Below are positions 28,648 through 37,895 of a stretch of DNA of 58,595 bases, one piece after another (the stretch's first letter is position 1; each line of letters begins with the position of its first letter). The translations under genes and the position numbers were made by a program. This DNA comes from DATKDF01 sp963752045 (lineage in GTDB: Bacteria > Acidobacteriota > Vicinamibacteria > Vicinamibacterales > SCN-69-37): contig CAVVWN010000001.1 of assembly GCA_963752045.1 (NCBI GenBank), forward strand, positions 1 to 58,595, in the 5' to 3' direction. The notes beneath the pieces were generated by a model, which did not search any database, had not been told where the DNA came from, and saw only the letters and a program-made list of their open reading frames with translations.

Positions 28648-30233
28648 ACGGCCTGCGAACCCTGCAGATGTACGGGCGATTCATGGCGGGCCTGCCGTCC
28701 CACCTGCGGCGACGTCTGACCATCGAGCAGGCGAAGGCCAGCATCCAGGAAGGCCTGGCGAACCGCGAGTCGAACTTCCTCGCCATCGCCAGGCGCGGAA
28801 TCTACGGCAACCCCAGCAGCCCATACCTGCCGCTGCTCGAGCTGGCCGGCTGCGCGTATGGTGATCTCGAGGCGTCGGTGCGCGCCAAGGGGCTGGAGCC
28901 GACGCTCGAGGCGCTGCGCGCCGAGGGCGTCTACGTCACGTTCGAGGAATACAAAGGTCGGCAGCCGCTCGTCCGCGGCGGCCGCACGTTCGCCCTGGAC
29001 CCGCACGCCTTCGACAACCCGACGGCCTCGCGGGCCTATGCCGGCACCACCGGCGGATCGACCGGGGCCGGCACGCGCGTCGACACCGACCTCGACAACA
29101 TCTACGCCCTGACGCGCCACGTCATGCTCGGCCGCGATGTGCATGGCGTGCTCGGCCTGCCCACGGCGCTCTGGAAGGGCACGTTGCCCGATCCGATCGG
29201 CGTCCAGGTGCTGCTCGGCAGCGTGCTCTACGACAACATCCCCGAGCGGTGGTTCACGCCCGTCACCCGTGACGACTACACGGCGCCGCTGCGATTCCGA
29301 CTGGCTACGCAGTACATCCTGTGGATGAGCCGGGTGTGCCGGACGCCGTTCCCGTGGCCGGAGCCGCTGCCGCTCGACCAGGCCCACGTGCTCGCGCGAT
29401 GGGCCGCGCATGCCGTCAAGACCCATGGCGGCTGCCAGATCGTCTCGTCGGTGAGTCTCGGCATGCGGGTGTGTGTCGCCGCAAAGGATGCCGGCCTCGA
29501 TCTCACCGGCGCGAAGTTCTTCGGCGGCGGCGAGCCCATGACGCCGGCGAAGATGGCGGCGTTCACCGCCGTCGGCGCCCGTCACGTCACCATCTACGTG
29601 AGCGTCGACGCCGGCGTGATGGGCCTGCCGTGCGGGGCGCCGATCGAGGAGAACGACCAGCACCTGCTCGAAGACAACGTGGCGCTCATCCAGCATCCCC
29701 GCGCCGTGCCGGGAGCCGACGTCGACGTCGACGCCTTCTATTTCACGTCGCTCGGCGAGAAGTCCTCGAAGATCCTGCTCAACATGGAAAGCGACGACTA
29801 CGGCGTCGTCGAGGAACGATCCTGCGGCTGCCCGCTCGAAGCGCTCGGGTACCGCCGCCACGTCCGGCAGATCCGCAGCTACGGGAAGCTCACGGGCGAA
29901 GGCGTGACGCTCGTGGGCAGCGAGATGGTGAGAGTGCTCGAAGAAGTCCTGCCGGCCCGCTTCGGCGGCACCGCACAGGACTACCAGCTCCTCGAGGAGC
30001 ACGACGCTCAGGGGTTCACGAAGCTCGTCCTGCTCATCGCGCCACACGTCGACATCGCGAACGAGCAGGCCGTCATCGACGCGATGCTCGACGAAGTCAA
30101 GGCGGGGAGCGTCGCGGGCGGGCTGACCCACTCGTTCTGGAAGCGGGCGGGCACGTTCAAGGTGCGGCGGGAGCCCCCCGTCTGGACCGCCAGGGGCAAG
30201 CTGCCGAGCATCCGGATCGGGGGTTCGCGATGA
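28644..30233 (+). CDS. PaaK/CapK-like adenylate-forming protein (copy 1)
   Basis: 529 residues from GTG 28644, coupled to SBP1 (GTGA). Features of the phenylacetate-CoA ligase / F390-synthetase branch of the ANL superfamily: phosphate loop TTGGSTGAGTR (135-145), FFGGGEPMT (292-300), acidic-rich MESDDYG (381-387), Cys pair SCGC (393-396) and RQIRSYGKLTGEGVTLVGSE (408-427) leading to the C-terminal lid. It should activate a carboxylic acid as acyl-AMP and pass it to CoA or another acceptor; acid and acceptor are unknown. It sits between two SBPs, which is unusual for PaaK. A diverged copy is at 40702-42342. Confidence 0.8.
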   Translation: MNGLRTLQMYGRFMAGLPSHLRRRLTIEQAKASIQEGLANRESNFLAIARRGIYGNPSSPYLPLLELAGCAYGDLEASVRAKGLEPTLEALRAEGVYVTFEEYKGRQPLVRGGRTFALDPHAFDNPTASRAYAGTTGGSTGAGTRVDTDLDNIYALTRHVMLGRDVHGVLGLPTALWKGTLPDPIGVQVLLGSVLYDNIPERWFTPVTRDDYTAPLRFRLATQYILWMSRVCRTPFPWPEPLPLDQAHVLARWAAHAVKTHGGCQIVSSVSLGMRVCVAAKDAGLDLTGAKFFGGGEPMTPAKMAAFTAVGARHVTIYVSVDAGVMGLPCGAPIEENDQHLLEDNVALIQHPRAVPGADVDVDAFYFTSLGEKSSKILLNMESDDYGVVEERSCGCPLEALGYRRHVRQIRSYGKLTGEGVTLVGSEMVRVLEEVLPARFGGTAQDYQLLEEHDAQGFTKLVLLIAPHVDIANEQAVIDAMLDEVKAGSVAGGLTHSFWKRAGTFKVRREPPVWTARGKLPSIRIGGSR

Positions 30234-31267
30234 CCCGCCGCCGTGCGGGATGGCGCCGGCGACTTCGGCTGGCGGGAAGCCTGATCGGCCTGGCGCTCTC
30301 TGCCAGCGTGCTCGCCTGTGCCGAACCCGCGCGGGCTCCCGAAACCGGCCGCGACCGCGTGCGCGCCGTGGTCATGCCATACCTGACCTTCATGCCGTTC
30401 CACATCGCGCTCGAAGAAGGGTATTTCGAGGCGCAGCAGCTCGACGTCGAGTTCATCCGCCTCGAACGCATTCAGGAGCTGATGACGGGGCTGGCCCTGG
30501 GCGAGGTGGACGTGGCGGCAGGCATGCTCACGATCAGCGTGATGAACTCGGTGGAGAAGGGCGCGCGGATGCGCCTGGTTGCCGCGCTCGGGCACCTCTC
30601 GCAGGAGGGCTGCAGCTTCAACGGCCTGGTCGCCCGTCGCGAGCTCGTCGACTCGGGTGCGCTCGAAGACCCGGCCCGGCTCCGGTCGCTCACTTTCGAT
30701 GCGGACGTCCTGCTGCCGTACGGCTACTGGCTCGACGAAACGCTGCGACAGTACGGCCTCACGATCGACGACGTCTCGATCGTGAACCTGCCGGAGGCGG
30801 CTGCCGTCGCGGCCATCCGCAACGGCTCGGTGGATGTGACCCTGGTGTCGGAACCGTTCCTCGGCCTCCTCGGCGCGTCACCGGAGGCGGCCGTCTGGAA
30901 ACGGACCAACGAGCTCTTTCCTGACTACCAGATCTCCGTGATGATGTACGGGCCGGCGCTCCTCGACGAGCGGCCCGGCGTGGGCGAGCGGTTTGCGACG
31001 GCCATGCTCCAGGCCATTCGCCGCTACATGGAGGGCAAGACGCCCCGGAACCTGGCGATCGTCGAGCGGGCGTCCGGCCTCTCGGCGGCCGAAGTCGCCT
31101 CGGCGTGCTGGCCGGCCGCCCGCGCCGACGGCCGCATCGACCTCGCCGACTTCCACGGCTACCAGGCGTGGGCCGTGGCCCGGGGATACGCCGACCGCCT
31201 GCTGACCGAGCCGGAGCTGGTCGACCACCGCTTCATCGAGTACGCCAACCGGGAGCTGGCCAAATGA
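30230..31267 (+). CDS. ABC substrate-binding lipoprotein, NMT1/THI5-like (SBP2)
   Basis: 345 residues from ATG 30230, overlapping the PaaK-like stop (ATGA). Longer basic start, signal SLIGLALSASVLAC with lipobox Cys, then VVMPYLTFMPFHIALEEGYF and LDVEFIRLERIQELMTGLALGEVDVAAGML. It differs from the other three copies in the ligand-loop segment (LERIQELMTGLA in place of GRNQDIMAALA), so its ligand may differ. The paired cysteines (EGC and ACW) and ELVDHRFIEYANRELAK ending are kept. Immediately upstream of the ABC ATPase. Confidence 0.88.
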   Translation: MTRRRAGWRRRLRLAGSLIGLALSASVLACAEPARAPETGRDRVRAVVMPYLTFMPFHIALEEGYFEAQQLDVEFIRLERIQELMTGLALGEVDVAAGMLTISVMNSVEKGARMRLVAALGHLSQEGCSFNGLVARRELVDSGALEDPARLRSLTFDADVLLPYGYWLDETLRQYGLTIDDVSIVNLPEAAAVAAIRNGSVDVTLVSEPFLGLLGASPEAAVWKRTNELFPDYQISVMMYGPALLDERPGVGERFATAMLQAIRRYMEGKTPRNLAIVERASGLSAAEVASACWPAARADGRIDLADFHGYQAWAVARGYADRLLTEPELVDHRFIEYANRELAK

Positions 31268-31285
31268 GCCGTCGGGTCTAGACGC

Positions 31286-32062
31286 GTGCGATTCGAGTGC
31301 ACCGAACTCACCAAGTCGTATGAGACCCGCGGTGGGCGGGTCTCGGCGCTCGAGCACGTCTCGTTCAGCGCCGAAGGCCACGAGTTCGTCGGGATCGTCG
31401 GCCCGAGCGGCTGCGGCAAGACCACGCTGCTCAAGCTCGTGGCCGGCCTCATCACAGCCACGTCGGGCGAGGTGCGCATCGCGCGTGACGAGCCGAACGG
31501 CGGTCCGGCGAGCGCGTTCGTCTTTCAGGACCACGGCCTGTTCCCGTGGATGACCGTGCTCGACAATGTCGCCTTCGGGCTCGAGATGCAGGGCGTCGAC
31601 CGCGCCGAACGCCGCGACCGCTCCCGCGCCTTCATCGAGCGCGTCGGCCTGGGACCGTTCGCCGCCAGCTATCCGCATCAGTTGTCGGTCGGCATGCGCC
31701 AGCGGGTGGGCATCGTGCGGGCCTTCGTGATGGACCCGCCACTGCTCCTGATGGACGAACCGTTCGGCGCGCTCGACTCGCAAACCCGACGCGTGCTGCA
31801 AGCCGAGCTGCTCCGGCTCTGGCGCGAGCAGCGCGGCATCGTCGTCTTCGTCACGCACGATATCGACGAGGCCGTCCGCCTCTCGGACCGGATCCTGGTG
31901 ATGACCGGGAGGCCGGGCCGGATTCGCGAGGAGATTCCGATTCCCCTCGAGCGGCCGCGGGATCTCAGCCGGCTCGAGCCCCGCGAGATCAGCGAGATCA
32001 AGTGGCACATCTGGAACCTGCTGGAGCACGAAGTCCGCAGGAGCCTGGGGATCGACCGGTGA
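31286..32062 (+). CDS. ABC transporter ATPase, NitT/TauT type
   Basis: 258 residues from GTG 31286. Walker A GPSGCGKTT (39-47), Q-loop VFQDHGLFPW, signature LSVGMRQR (133-140, in place of LSGGMRQR), Walker B LLLMDEP (153-158), D-loop and switch FVTHDIDEA. Closest type is SsuB/TauB/NrtD, which power import with a single-permease dimer. It is the only ABC ATPase in the cluster of four SBPs, so it may be shared. It overlaps the permease start by 4 nt. Confidence 0.92.
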   Translation: MRFECTELTKSYETRGGRVSALEHVSFSAEGHEFVGIVGPSGCGKTTLLKLVAGLITATSGEVRIARDEPNGGPASAFVFQDHGLFPWMTVLDNVAFGLEMQGVDRAERRDRSRAFIERVGLGPFAASYPHQLSVGMRQRVGIVRAFVMDPPLLLMDEPFGALDSQTRRVLQAELLRLWREQRGIVVFVTHDIDEAVRLSDRILVMTGRPGRIREEIPIPLERPRDLSRLEPREISEIKWHIWNLLEHEVRRSLGIDR

Positions 32063-32859
32063 GCGCATCCCGCACCGGATCGACGGTCGCCTCCCGTGCT
32101 GAACGGCTGGGCCCCTTCATCATCGTGGCGGCCGCGCTCGCGCTCTGGGAAGTGCTCGGGCGCGCCGGCCTCGTCGGCTCGGTGTTCTTCCCCCGGCCGT
32201 CGGCCATTGCCGGCGCGCTCGGCGGGCTCGTCGCATCCGGCGACGTCTTCGTGCACGGCGGCATCACGATGGGCCGCACGCTCGTCGGGTTCGGGATCGG
32301 GGCCGGCGCTGGCGTCCTCCTCGGTTTCGCCATGGGCACCTGGCCCAGGCTCCACGCGCAGGTCGATCCGATCGTGGCGCTGCTGCATCCCATTCCCAAG
32401 ATCGCCGTGCTCCCGCTCATCCTCGTGGTATTCGGGATCGACGAAGCGTCGAAGGTCGCGCTCGGCGCCCTGGGCGCCTTCTTCCCGATGCTCATCAACA
32501 CGGTGGCGGCCGTGCGGCACATCTCGCCCACCTACTTCGAAGTCGCGCGAAGCTACGGCGCCGGGCCGGTCCGGACGTTCACGCGAGTGACGCTGCCGGG
32601 CAGCCTGCCGCTGGTGGTGACCGGCGCGCGGCTCTCGATCAACGTCGCGCTGATGCTCGTCATCGCGGGCGAGCTGCTCGTCGCGCAGCGCGGACTCGGA
32701 CAGATGCTGTGGTTCTCGTGGCAGACCATGCACATCGCCGACGTCTACGCCTGGCTGGCCGTGACCGGCTGCCTTGGCGTCGCGCTCAACTGGGTGCTCG
32801 AGAGGATTTCCACACGCACCATGCCCTGGCGCGACGACGAGGGCCGCGTCGTGGGCTGA
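32059..32859 (+). CDS. ABC transporter permease, NitT/TauT type
   Basis: 266 residues from GTG 32059 (GTGA overlap). About six membrane helices and the EAA loop EVARSYGAGPVRTFTRVTLPGSLP (about 164-187) that docks on the ATPase. Also FPRPSAIAGALGGLV and LHPIPKIAVLPLILVVFGI, typical of SsuC/TauC. With the ATPase it forms an importer energised by ATP and fed by the SBPs. Confidence 0.92.
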   Translation: MSASRTGSTVASRAERLGPFIIVAAALALWEVLGRAGLVGSVFFPRPSAIAGALGGLVASGDVFVHGGITMGRTLVGFGIGAGAGVLLGFAMGTWPRLHAQVDPIVALLHPIPKIAVLPLILVVFGIDEASKVALGALGAFFPMLINTVAAVRHISPTYFEVARSYGAGPVRTFTRVTLPGSLPLVVTGARLSINVALMLVIAGELLVAQRGLGQMLWFSWQTMHIADVYAWLAVTGCLGVALNWVLERISTRTMPWRDDEGRVVG

Positions 32860-32882
32860 CGGGGAGTTACCGACACCACCCG

Positions 32883-34370
32883 ATGGCCACCGTCACTCCG
32901 ACCCCGCGTCAGGGCCTGCTCGGCGGCGTGATCGTCACGCTCGTCGCCGAGGGGATCGCCCTGCCGGCCGGCCTCATCACGGCCATGGTGATGACGCGCG
33001 GCCTCGGCCCGGAGATCTACGGGCGGTTCACGGTCGTCGCCACGACGCTGGCCATCACCGAGTGGCTGCTCATCGCGGTGCTCGCGCGTGCGGTCGTGAA
33101 GTTCGTGGCCGAGGCCGACGACTGGCGACCGGTTGCCGGAACGTCATTCAGGATGTACGCCCTCTCGGGCCTGGCCATCGGCGCGGCCTTCTGGGCCCTT
33201 GCCGGACCCATCGCGGCCGTGCTCGACGATCCGATCCTCGCCGGCTACTTCCGCCTGTTTGCCGTCCAGATCCCGATCTTCGCGGCCGGCGCCGCCGGCC
33301 GGAACGTGCTCGCCGGACAGGCCCGGTACCGCGAGCAGGCGATGGCGAGCGCCGTGGGCTGGACCGGACGGGTCGTCTTCATCGTGCTGTTCATCCAGCT
33401 TGGCTTCGGCATCGAGGGCGCGATCCTCGGAAGCGTGTGCGGCACGCTCGCCGGCACGGTCACGGCCGTAGCGCTCGTCGGCGGCGCGCTCTGGGGCCCC
33501 GGAGGACTTCCGGTCCGCCAGTTGCTGCAGCTCGCCTTGCCGGCCTTTCTGGCGATGCTCGCGGCGCGGCTGCTCGACCAGGTGGGCCTCATCGCCCTCC
33601 AGGTGCTGACCGACGTGGAAGCCGAAGTCGGCTACTACGGAGCCGCGATGAACGTCCTGCTCGTCACGGGAGTCGTCGGTGCCGCGGTGACACCCGTGCT
33701 GATTTCCACGGTGACCGCGGCGCGCTACCGCGACGACCGGGAACAAGTACAGCTGGCCTCGACCGGAGCCATCCGCTTCGGCCTGGCCCTCTTTCCATTT
33801 GCGGCGATCATCGCCGGCGCGTCGCTCGAGCTCTCCACGCTGCTCTTCGGTCCCGACTTCCAGGCCGCGGCCGGGCCCATGGCGGCGCTCATCGTGGCCG
33901 CGGTCGCCCGGGCCAACATCGTGATCGTCTCGGCCGTCCTCATCGCCGTCGATCGCGCCTGGACGTCGGCGCTCATCGCCCTGCCGCTGCCGCTTGTGGC
34001 GCTCGCGGCGCAGGCGCTCGTGATCCCGGCCTACGGGGGCCTGGGTGCGGCCGTCGTGACCATGAGTGTCGCGCTTGCCGCAGCCGTCGTGTCCGTGCTC
34101 GTCGCCCGGCGCGCGATCGGCGCGCCGGCACCGGTGGCCACCGTCCTGCGAAGCGCCGTGCTGAGCGCACTCGGCTACCTGCTGGCCCTCGGCTGGGCGA
34201 CACCCGGGTTCTTCGTGCTCCTGAAGTTGGGCGTCCTCTCGGCGGGGATCCTCGGGGCCTTCCTCATGTCGGGCGAGCTGAGCGCCCAGGAGCTGCGCAC
34301 GCTCGGAAACACCGTGCTCACCGGGCGCCGTACGCCGCCCGCCCGCCCGCGAATGCCCGGGCCGCGATAG
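32883..34370 (+). CDS. Wzx/MATE-like oligosaccharide flippase
   Basis: 495 residues from ATG 32883. About 12-14 helices. The N-terminus ITAMVMTRGLGPEIYGRFTVVATTLAI is the standard opening of polysaccharide-biosynthesis flippases, and SVCGTLAGTVTAVALVGG plus GPDFQAAAGPMAALIVAA fit the second half. It would move a lipid-linked glycan to the outer face of the inner membrane. It follows the ABC permease by 23 nt and so ties transport and glycan genes into one unit. Confidence 0.82.
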   Translation: MATVTPTPRQGLLGGVIVTLVAEGIALPAGLITAMVMTRGLGPEIYGRFTVVATTLAITEWLLIAVLARAVVKFVAEADDWRPVAGTSFRMYALSGLAIGAAFWALAGPIAAVLDDPILAGYFRLFAVQIPIFAAGAAGRNVLAGQARYREQAMASAVGWTGRVVFIVLFIQLGFGIEGAILGSVCGTLAGTVTAVALVGGALWGPGGLPVRQLLQLALPAFLAMLAARLLDQVGLIALQVLTDVEAEVGYYGAAMNVLLVTGVVGAAVTPVLISTVTAARYRDDREQVQLASTGAIRFGLALFPFAAIIAGASLELSTLLFGPDFQAAAGPMAALIVAAVARANIVIVSAVLIAVDRAWTSALIALPLPLVALAAQALVIPAYGGLGAAVVTMSVALAAAVVSVLVARRAIGAPAPVATVLRSAVLSALGYLLALGWATPGFFVLLKLGVLSAGILGAFLMSGELSAQELRTLGNTVLTGRRTPPARPRMPGPR

Positions 34371-34375
34371 CACGA

Positions 34376-34577
34376 TAGAATGAGTCGTTTGTCGTCGGGC
34401 CAGAGGGGCTGGTAGAGCGGTGTTTTCCCCGCCCGCGTGATTTTGCGCCCCCGCCCGGGACCTGGGCCACGTCCCGGGCGTCGACAGGCAAGGTGCGCCG
34501 ACGTTGGCGCGGATTGTGCGTACGCAGGGACAGGTGCTGTGCGGCCAGCCGTCCGCTGGCCGGCCTCCGAGGAGTCG
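34376..34577 (+). promoter_or_regulatory. Promoter and structured leader of the heme lipoprotein gene
   Basis: TAGAAT (34376-34381) is a good -10 box giving a ~190-nt leader. The leader has two strong hairpins: GCCCGGGAC/GTCCCGGGC (34453-34461 with 34471-34479) and cGGCCAGC/GCTGGCCg (34542-34549 with 34555-34562). The second ends 6 nt before the ribosome-binding site GAGGAG (34569-34574). It does not match a riboswitch class I can recognise. The structure could act as a terminator of the upstream operon (first hairpin) or a translational control element (second). Confidence 0.4.
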
Positions 34578-35174
34578 ATGATGTCGAGAGGAACTGAGCG
34601 AGAACCGAACACCGAAAGCCGCCGGGTGCCGGCCGGCTTCTATCGGGCTGCCGCCGTGCTGGCACCGGCCTTCATCCTGGCGTTCCTGGCGTCGTGCGAC
34701 ACGAGCCGAACCGAGCCGTCGCCGACGACGACCACGACGACGACTGCCGCCCCGCCCACGACCACCACGACGACCACGTCGACCACAACGACCACCGCCG
34801 GGCCGGGCCCGACCACGACGACCACGACGACCACGACCACGGCCGGCGCGGTCGACTACGCGACTCAGATACATCCGATCTGGACGAGCGAGGGATGCAC
34901 CGACTGTCACACCGGCGGCAACCCGCTCGACCTGACCGGCAGCCCGACGACCACCTGCGGGTCCATCAACGCACGCGATGGGTCGAACCAGAACCTGATC
35001 ATCCTGGGCGACCAGCGCGCCACGTCGCAGATCATCGAGAAGCTGAACGGCAAGGTGTCCCACGTGGGCGGCACCTTCTCCTGCTGGGATTCCGACAAGC
35101 CCTGCTACCTGACGATCCTCACCTGGCTCGGTCAGGGCGCCAAGGGACCCGGCGGCGCAAGCTGCGGCGGTTAG
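34578..35174 (+). CDS. c-type heme lipoprotein with Thr-rich tether
   Basis: 198 residues from the first of two ATGs at 34578, after GAGGAG. Signal with lipobox LASC (Cys40). Residues 50-88 are nearly pure Thr broken by AAPP, S and AGPGP, a flexible and possibly glycosylated linker. The globular part carries one heme site, CTDCH (107-111), after HPIWTSEG, then Cys-rich loops (TTCGS, FSCWDSDKPCYL, SCGG). This arrangement resembles the Planctomycete/Acidobacteria cytochrome-c-like domain HPIW...CxxCH. No partner oxidase is nearby. It lies between the flippase and a large membrane protein. Confidence 0.75.
   Translation: MMSRGTEREPNTESRRVPAGFYRAAAVLAPAFILAFLASCDTSRTEPSPTTTTTTTAAPPTTTTTTTSTTTTTAGPGPTTTTTTTTTTAGAVDYATQIHPIWTSEGCTDCHTGGNPLDLTGSPTTTCGSINARDGSNQNLIILGDQRATSQIIEKLNGKVSHVGGTFSCWDSDKPCYLTILTWLGQGAKGPGGASCGG
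34725..34841 (+). repeat. ACG/ACC triplet repeat encoding poly-Thr
   Basis: 39 codons, 29 of them Thr, built almost only from ACG and ACC triplets. This is a slippage-prone microsatellite inside a coding region that would change tether length in steps of one residue without frameshift. The antisense frame reads poly-Val and is not a gene. Confidence 0.8.
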
Positions 35175-35180
35175 CACGCT

Positions 35181-37880
35181 TTGAAGCGCGCGTCTGACGC
35201 GCTCGTCGTAATCGGGGCGATGGTGCTGGTTGTCTGGCACCTTCGCCCCGACCTGCTTCTGACGCCAACCATCACGACCGGCGGCGACACCGCGTCGCAC
35301 TACTACACCGCCTGGTGGCTTCGCCACGAGCTTCTTCCTTCAGGCCGGCTGACCGGATGGGTGCCGGGCAACTACGCGGGCTTTCCGCTCTTCCAGGTCT
35401 ATTTCCCGCTGCCCTTCGTCCTCATGGCGGCGCTCTCACTCCTGACCGGGCTGCCGGTCGCCTTCAAGCTCCTGACCGTCGCGGGGCTCGTGGGGCTGCC
35501 GCTCTCGGCCTACTGGGCCTTCCGGCTCTTGCGCTTCGACTTCCCCACCCCGGCCCTTGCGGCCGCCTTCTCGGTGGCGTTCCTCTTTCACGAGGCCGAC
35601 TCGGTGTGGGGCGCCAACATCGCCAGCACGCTCGCCGGCGAGTTCACGTATTCGTTCGGCACGGCGCTGCTCGTTGTCTTCGCCGGAACGCTCTACCGCG
35701 GCGTCGTCTCCGGCCGCGGCGCGGCCGGTAACGGCCTGCTCCTCGCCGCCATCGGGCTCAGCCACGCCTACACTCTGCTGGCGGCGGCCGCCTTCGGCGC
35801 GTACCTCGTCCTCTGCCATCCTGACGGCCGCCGAGGACTCCCCTACCTCGTCACGGTCGGCCTCATCGCGTTCGGCCTGATGGCGTTCTGGGTGCTGCCG
35901 CTCCTCGCCTTTTCCGAATACACGACCGGATACAGCATCATCTGGCCGATCGGCGGACTCACGCACGTCGTGCCCGTCATCCTCTGGCCCTTCGCCGGGT
36001 TGCTCGCCGCGGGGCTCCTCGCTGCCATCCGCCACCGCGTCGGCCGGCGCAACCTCCCCGGCGGGCGCACGCTGGACCACAGGGTGCCTTACCTCCTGTC
36101 GCTCGCGGCCGGCGCCGGCCTGCTGTACCTCTCAGCCTGGAAGCTGGACGTGGTCGACATCCGGTTTCTGCCGTTCGTGCAGCTCACGATTGCGCTCGTC
36201 GCGGCGGTTCCCGCGGCGGGAGCCGTCCGCGCGGTCAGCTCGCGGCTCGGCAGCCGGAGCGCGCTTGGTGCCGTAGTGCTTGCGGCTGTCGCGGCAGGGA
36301 CGGCGCTCGGCTGGAGCCATCGGCAGGTGACGATTGCCCGCGACTGGTCGGCCTGGAACTACGGCGGCTTCGAACGCGCGCCGGGGTGGCCGGCCTACCG
36401 CGGCGTGAACGACGCGGTGCGGCGCACGTGGGCCGACCCGCGCGTGGCCTACGAGCACAGCCCCGCCCACAACGACACGGGCACGATCCGGGCGTTCGAG
36501 TCGCTGCCGCTCTTCTCCGGCGCCTCGACGCTCGAAGGGCTGTACATGCAGTCGACGATCAGCTCACCGTTCGTCTTCTACATCCAGTCGGAGATTTCGG
36601 AGCTTCCCTCCTGCCCCCTGCTGCCCTATCACTGCGGCCGGCTCGATGCGGCGCGCGCGGCCGAGCACCTTCGGCTGTACAACGTCTCGGATGTCATCAC
36701 CCGAAGCGACCGCGTCACGACCGCTCTTGCGTCGTCGTCGGAGTTCTCGAAGTCCGCGGAGGTTCCGCCGTACACGGTCTTCCATCTGGCCGGCACGCCA
36801 GGCACGTACGTGGAACCGCTGCGATTCGAGCCGGTCGTGATCGCCAGCGAGAACTGGAAGGCGGACTTCTTCGCCTGGTTCAAGCGACCCGGCTCCGGGG
36901 ACGTGCCGATCGTGCGCGCCGGTCAGGGTGACACGGCCGGCGCCGGATGGGCGCAGGTGACATCGCTCCCCGATCGGATGCCGCGCCTGCCGCTGCCAGA
37001 GGGCGTCGTTGTCACCTCGGAGCTCGAGCCCGAGGAGATTCGCATTCACACGTCCCGGCCCGGCCACCCGCTGCTCGTCAAGGTGAGCTACCACCCGCGC
37101 TGGCACGTCGAGGGAGCCGACGCGGTCTGGCTCGCCTCGCCGTCGTTCATGCTCCTCGTGCCCCGGCAGCCCGACGTCCGGCTCGTGTACGGACCGACGG
37201 CGATCGATCGGGCCGGAGCGGCCATCACGGGACTCGCACTCCTCTCCCTCGCCGTCGCCGGGCTGAGGTGGACACGCCGGCGCCGGGCGCGCCGCGACGA
37301 CACCGGCCGTGAGCCGCTCGCCCAGCCGTCGCGGACGACGACGGACCGGCACGCGCTCGACCGGGTGTTCGCCGCGCGACGCAGGTGGGCGCCCGCGGTG
37401 GTCGTGGCCCTGGTGCTCGGCTCGGTCGGCGCGCGTCTGGATTACACCGACCCGTGGATTCCCCACCGGGAGGGTCTCGAACGCTTCACCGCGGGCAACT
37501 ACGCCGCCGCCGAGCCGCTGCTCGCCGAGTCGATGGCCCTCGCACCGTCGTCGTCGGCGGCCTACTACTCTTTCTACTACTTCGCGCTCTCGGCCCACCG
37601 GTCCGGCCGATGGGAAGAGGCGATCGCGCGTTTCTCGCGGTTCCGGCTCGACTATCCCGACGGCGAGCACGTCGCCGAAGCCGGCTTCCGCATCGCCGAG
37701 TCGCTCGACGGCCTCGACCGCACCGACGAGGCGGTTCACGCCTACCTCGACGTCATCGACCGGTTTTCGGACACTCGGTGGGCGGGGTTCGCGGCGACGC
37801 GACTCACGGCCATCACGGCGGCATATGATCAGCACACCGCCGCGGCTTCGGACACACGCGACGAGGGCGGGAGCCCCTAG
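35181..37880 (+). CDS. Large polytopic protein with C-terminal TPR domain (PTPS-related type)
   Basis: 899 residues from TTG 35181; an ATG at 35220 is a weaker choice because it trims the first helix. About ten N-terminal helices with the early acidic loop TTGGDTASHYYTAWWL resemble GT-C-like membrane proteins annotated as 6-pyruvoyl-tetrahydropterin-synthase-related. An extracytoplasmic part (about 390-680) is soluble. Two further helices (near 675-695 and 735-750) precede a TPR region (GLERFTAGNYAAAEPLLAES, WEEAIARFSRF, FRIAESLDGLDRTDEAVHAYL). A glycan transfer role is plausible from fold and neighbours but unproven. The TPR fusion is unusual. Confidence 0.7.
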   Translation: MKRASDALVVIGAMVLVVWHLRPDLLLTPTITTGGDTASHYYTAWWLRHELLPSGRLTGWVPGNYAGFPLFQVYFPLPFVLMAALSLLTGLPVAFKLLTVAGLVGLPLSAYWAFRLLRFDFPTPALAAAFSVAFLFHEADSVWGANIASTLAGEFTYSFGTALLVVFAGTLYRGVVSGRGAAGNGLLLAAIGLSHAYTLLAAAAFGAYLVLCHPDGRRGLPYLVTVGLIAFGLMAFWVLPLLAFSEYTTGYSIIWPIGGLTHVVPVILWPFAGLLAAGLLAAIRHRVGRRNLPGGRTLDHRVPYLLSLAAGAGLLYLSAWKLDVVDIRFLPFVQLTIALVAAVPAAGAVRAVSSRLGSRSALGAVVLAAVAAGTALGWSHRQVTIARDWSAWNYGGFERAPGWPAYRGVNDAVRRTWADPRVAYEHSPAHNDTGTIRAFESLPLFSGASTLEGLYMQSTISSPFVFYIQSEISELPSCPLLPYHCGRLDAARAAEHLRLYNVSDVITRSDRVTTALASSSEFSKSAEVPPYTVFHLAGTPGTYVEPLRFEPVVIASENWKADFFAWFKRPGSGDVPIVRAGQGDTAGAGWAQVTSLPDRMPRLPLPEGVVVTSELEPEEIRIHTSRPGHPLLVKVSYHPRWHVEGADAVWLASPSFMLLVPRQPDVRLVYGPTAIDRAGAAITGLALLSLAVAGLRWTRRRRARRDDTGREPLAQPSRTTTDRHALDRVFAARRRWAPAVVVALVLGSVGARLDYTDPWIPHREGLERFTAGNYAAAEPLLAESMALAPSSSAAYYSFYYFALSAHRSGRWEEAIARFSRFRLDYPDGEHVAEAGFRIAESLDGLDRTDEAVHAYLDVIDRFSDTRWAGFAATRLTAITAAYDQHTAAASDTRDEGGSP

Positions 37881-37895
37881 GCGGCACGCTGTCTC

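Noticed and set aside
34376..34577. Known riboswitch (cyclic-di-GMP type) in the leader
   Set aside because: Conserved core bases of that class are not present.
34640..34840. Minus-strand poly-Val frame
   Set aside because: Direct antisense of the poly-Thr codons.
33144..35327. 727-codon minus-strand frame across flippase and heme lipoprotein
   Set aside because: Low-complexity Arg/Gly/Asp-rich shadow of two well-supported plus-strand genes.
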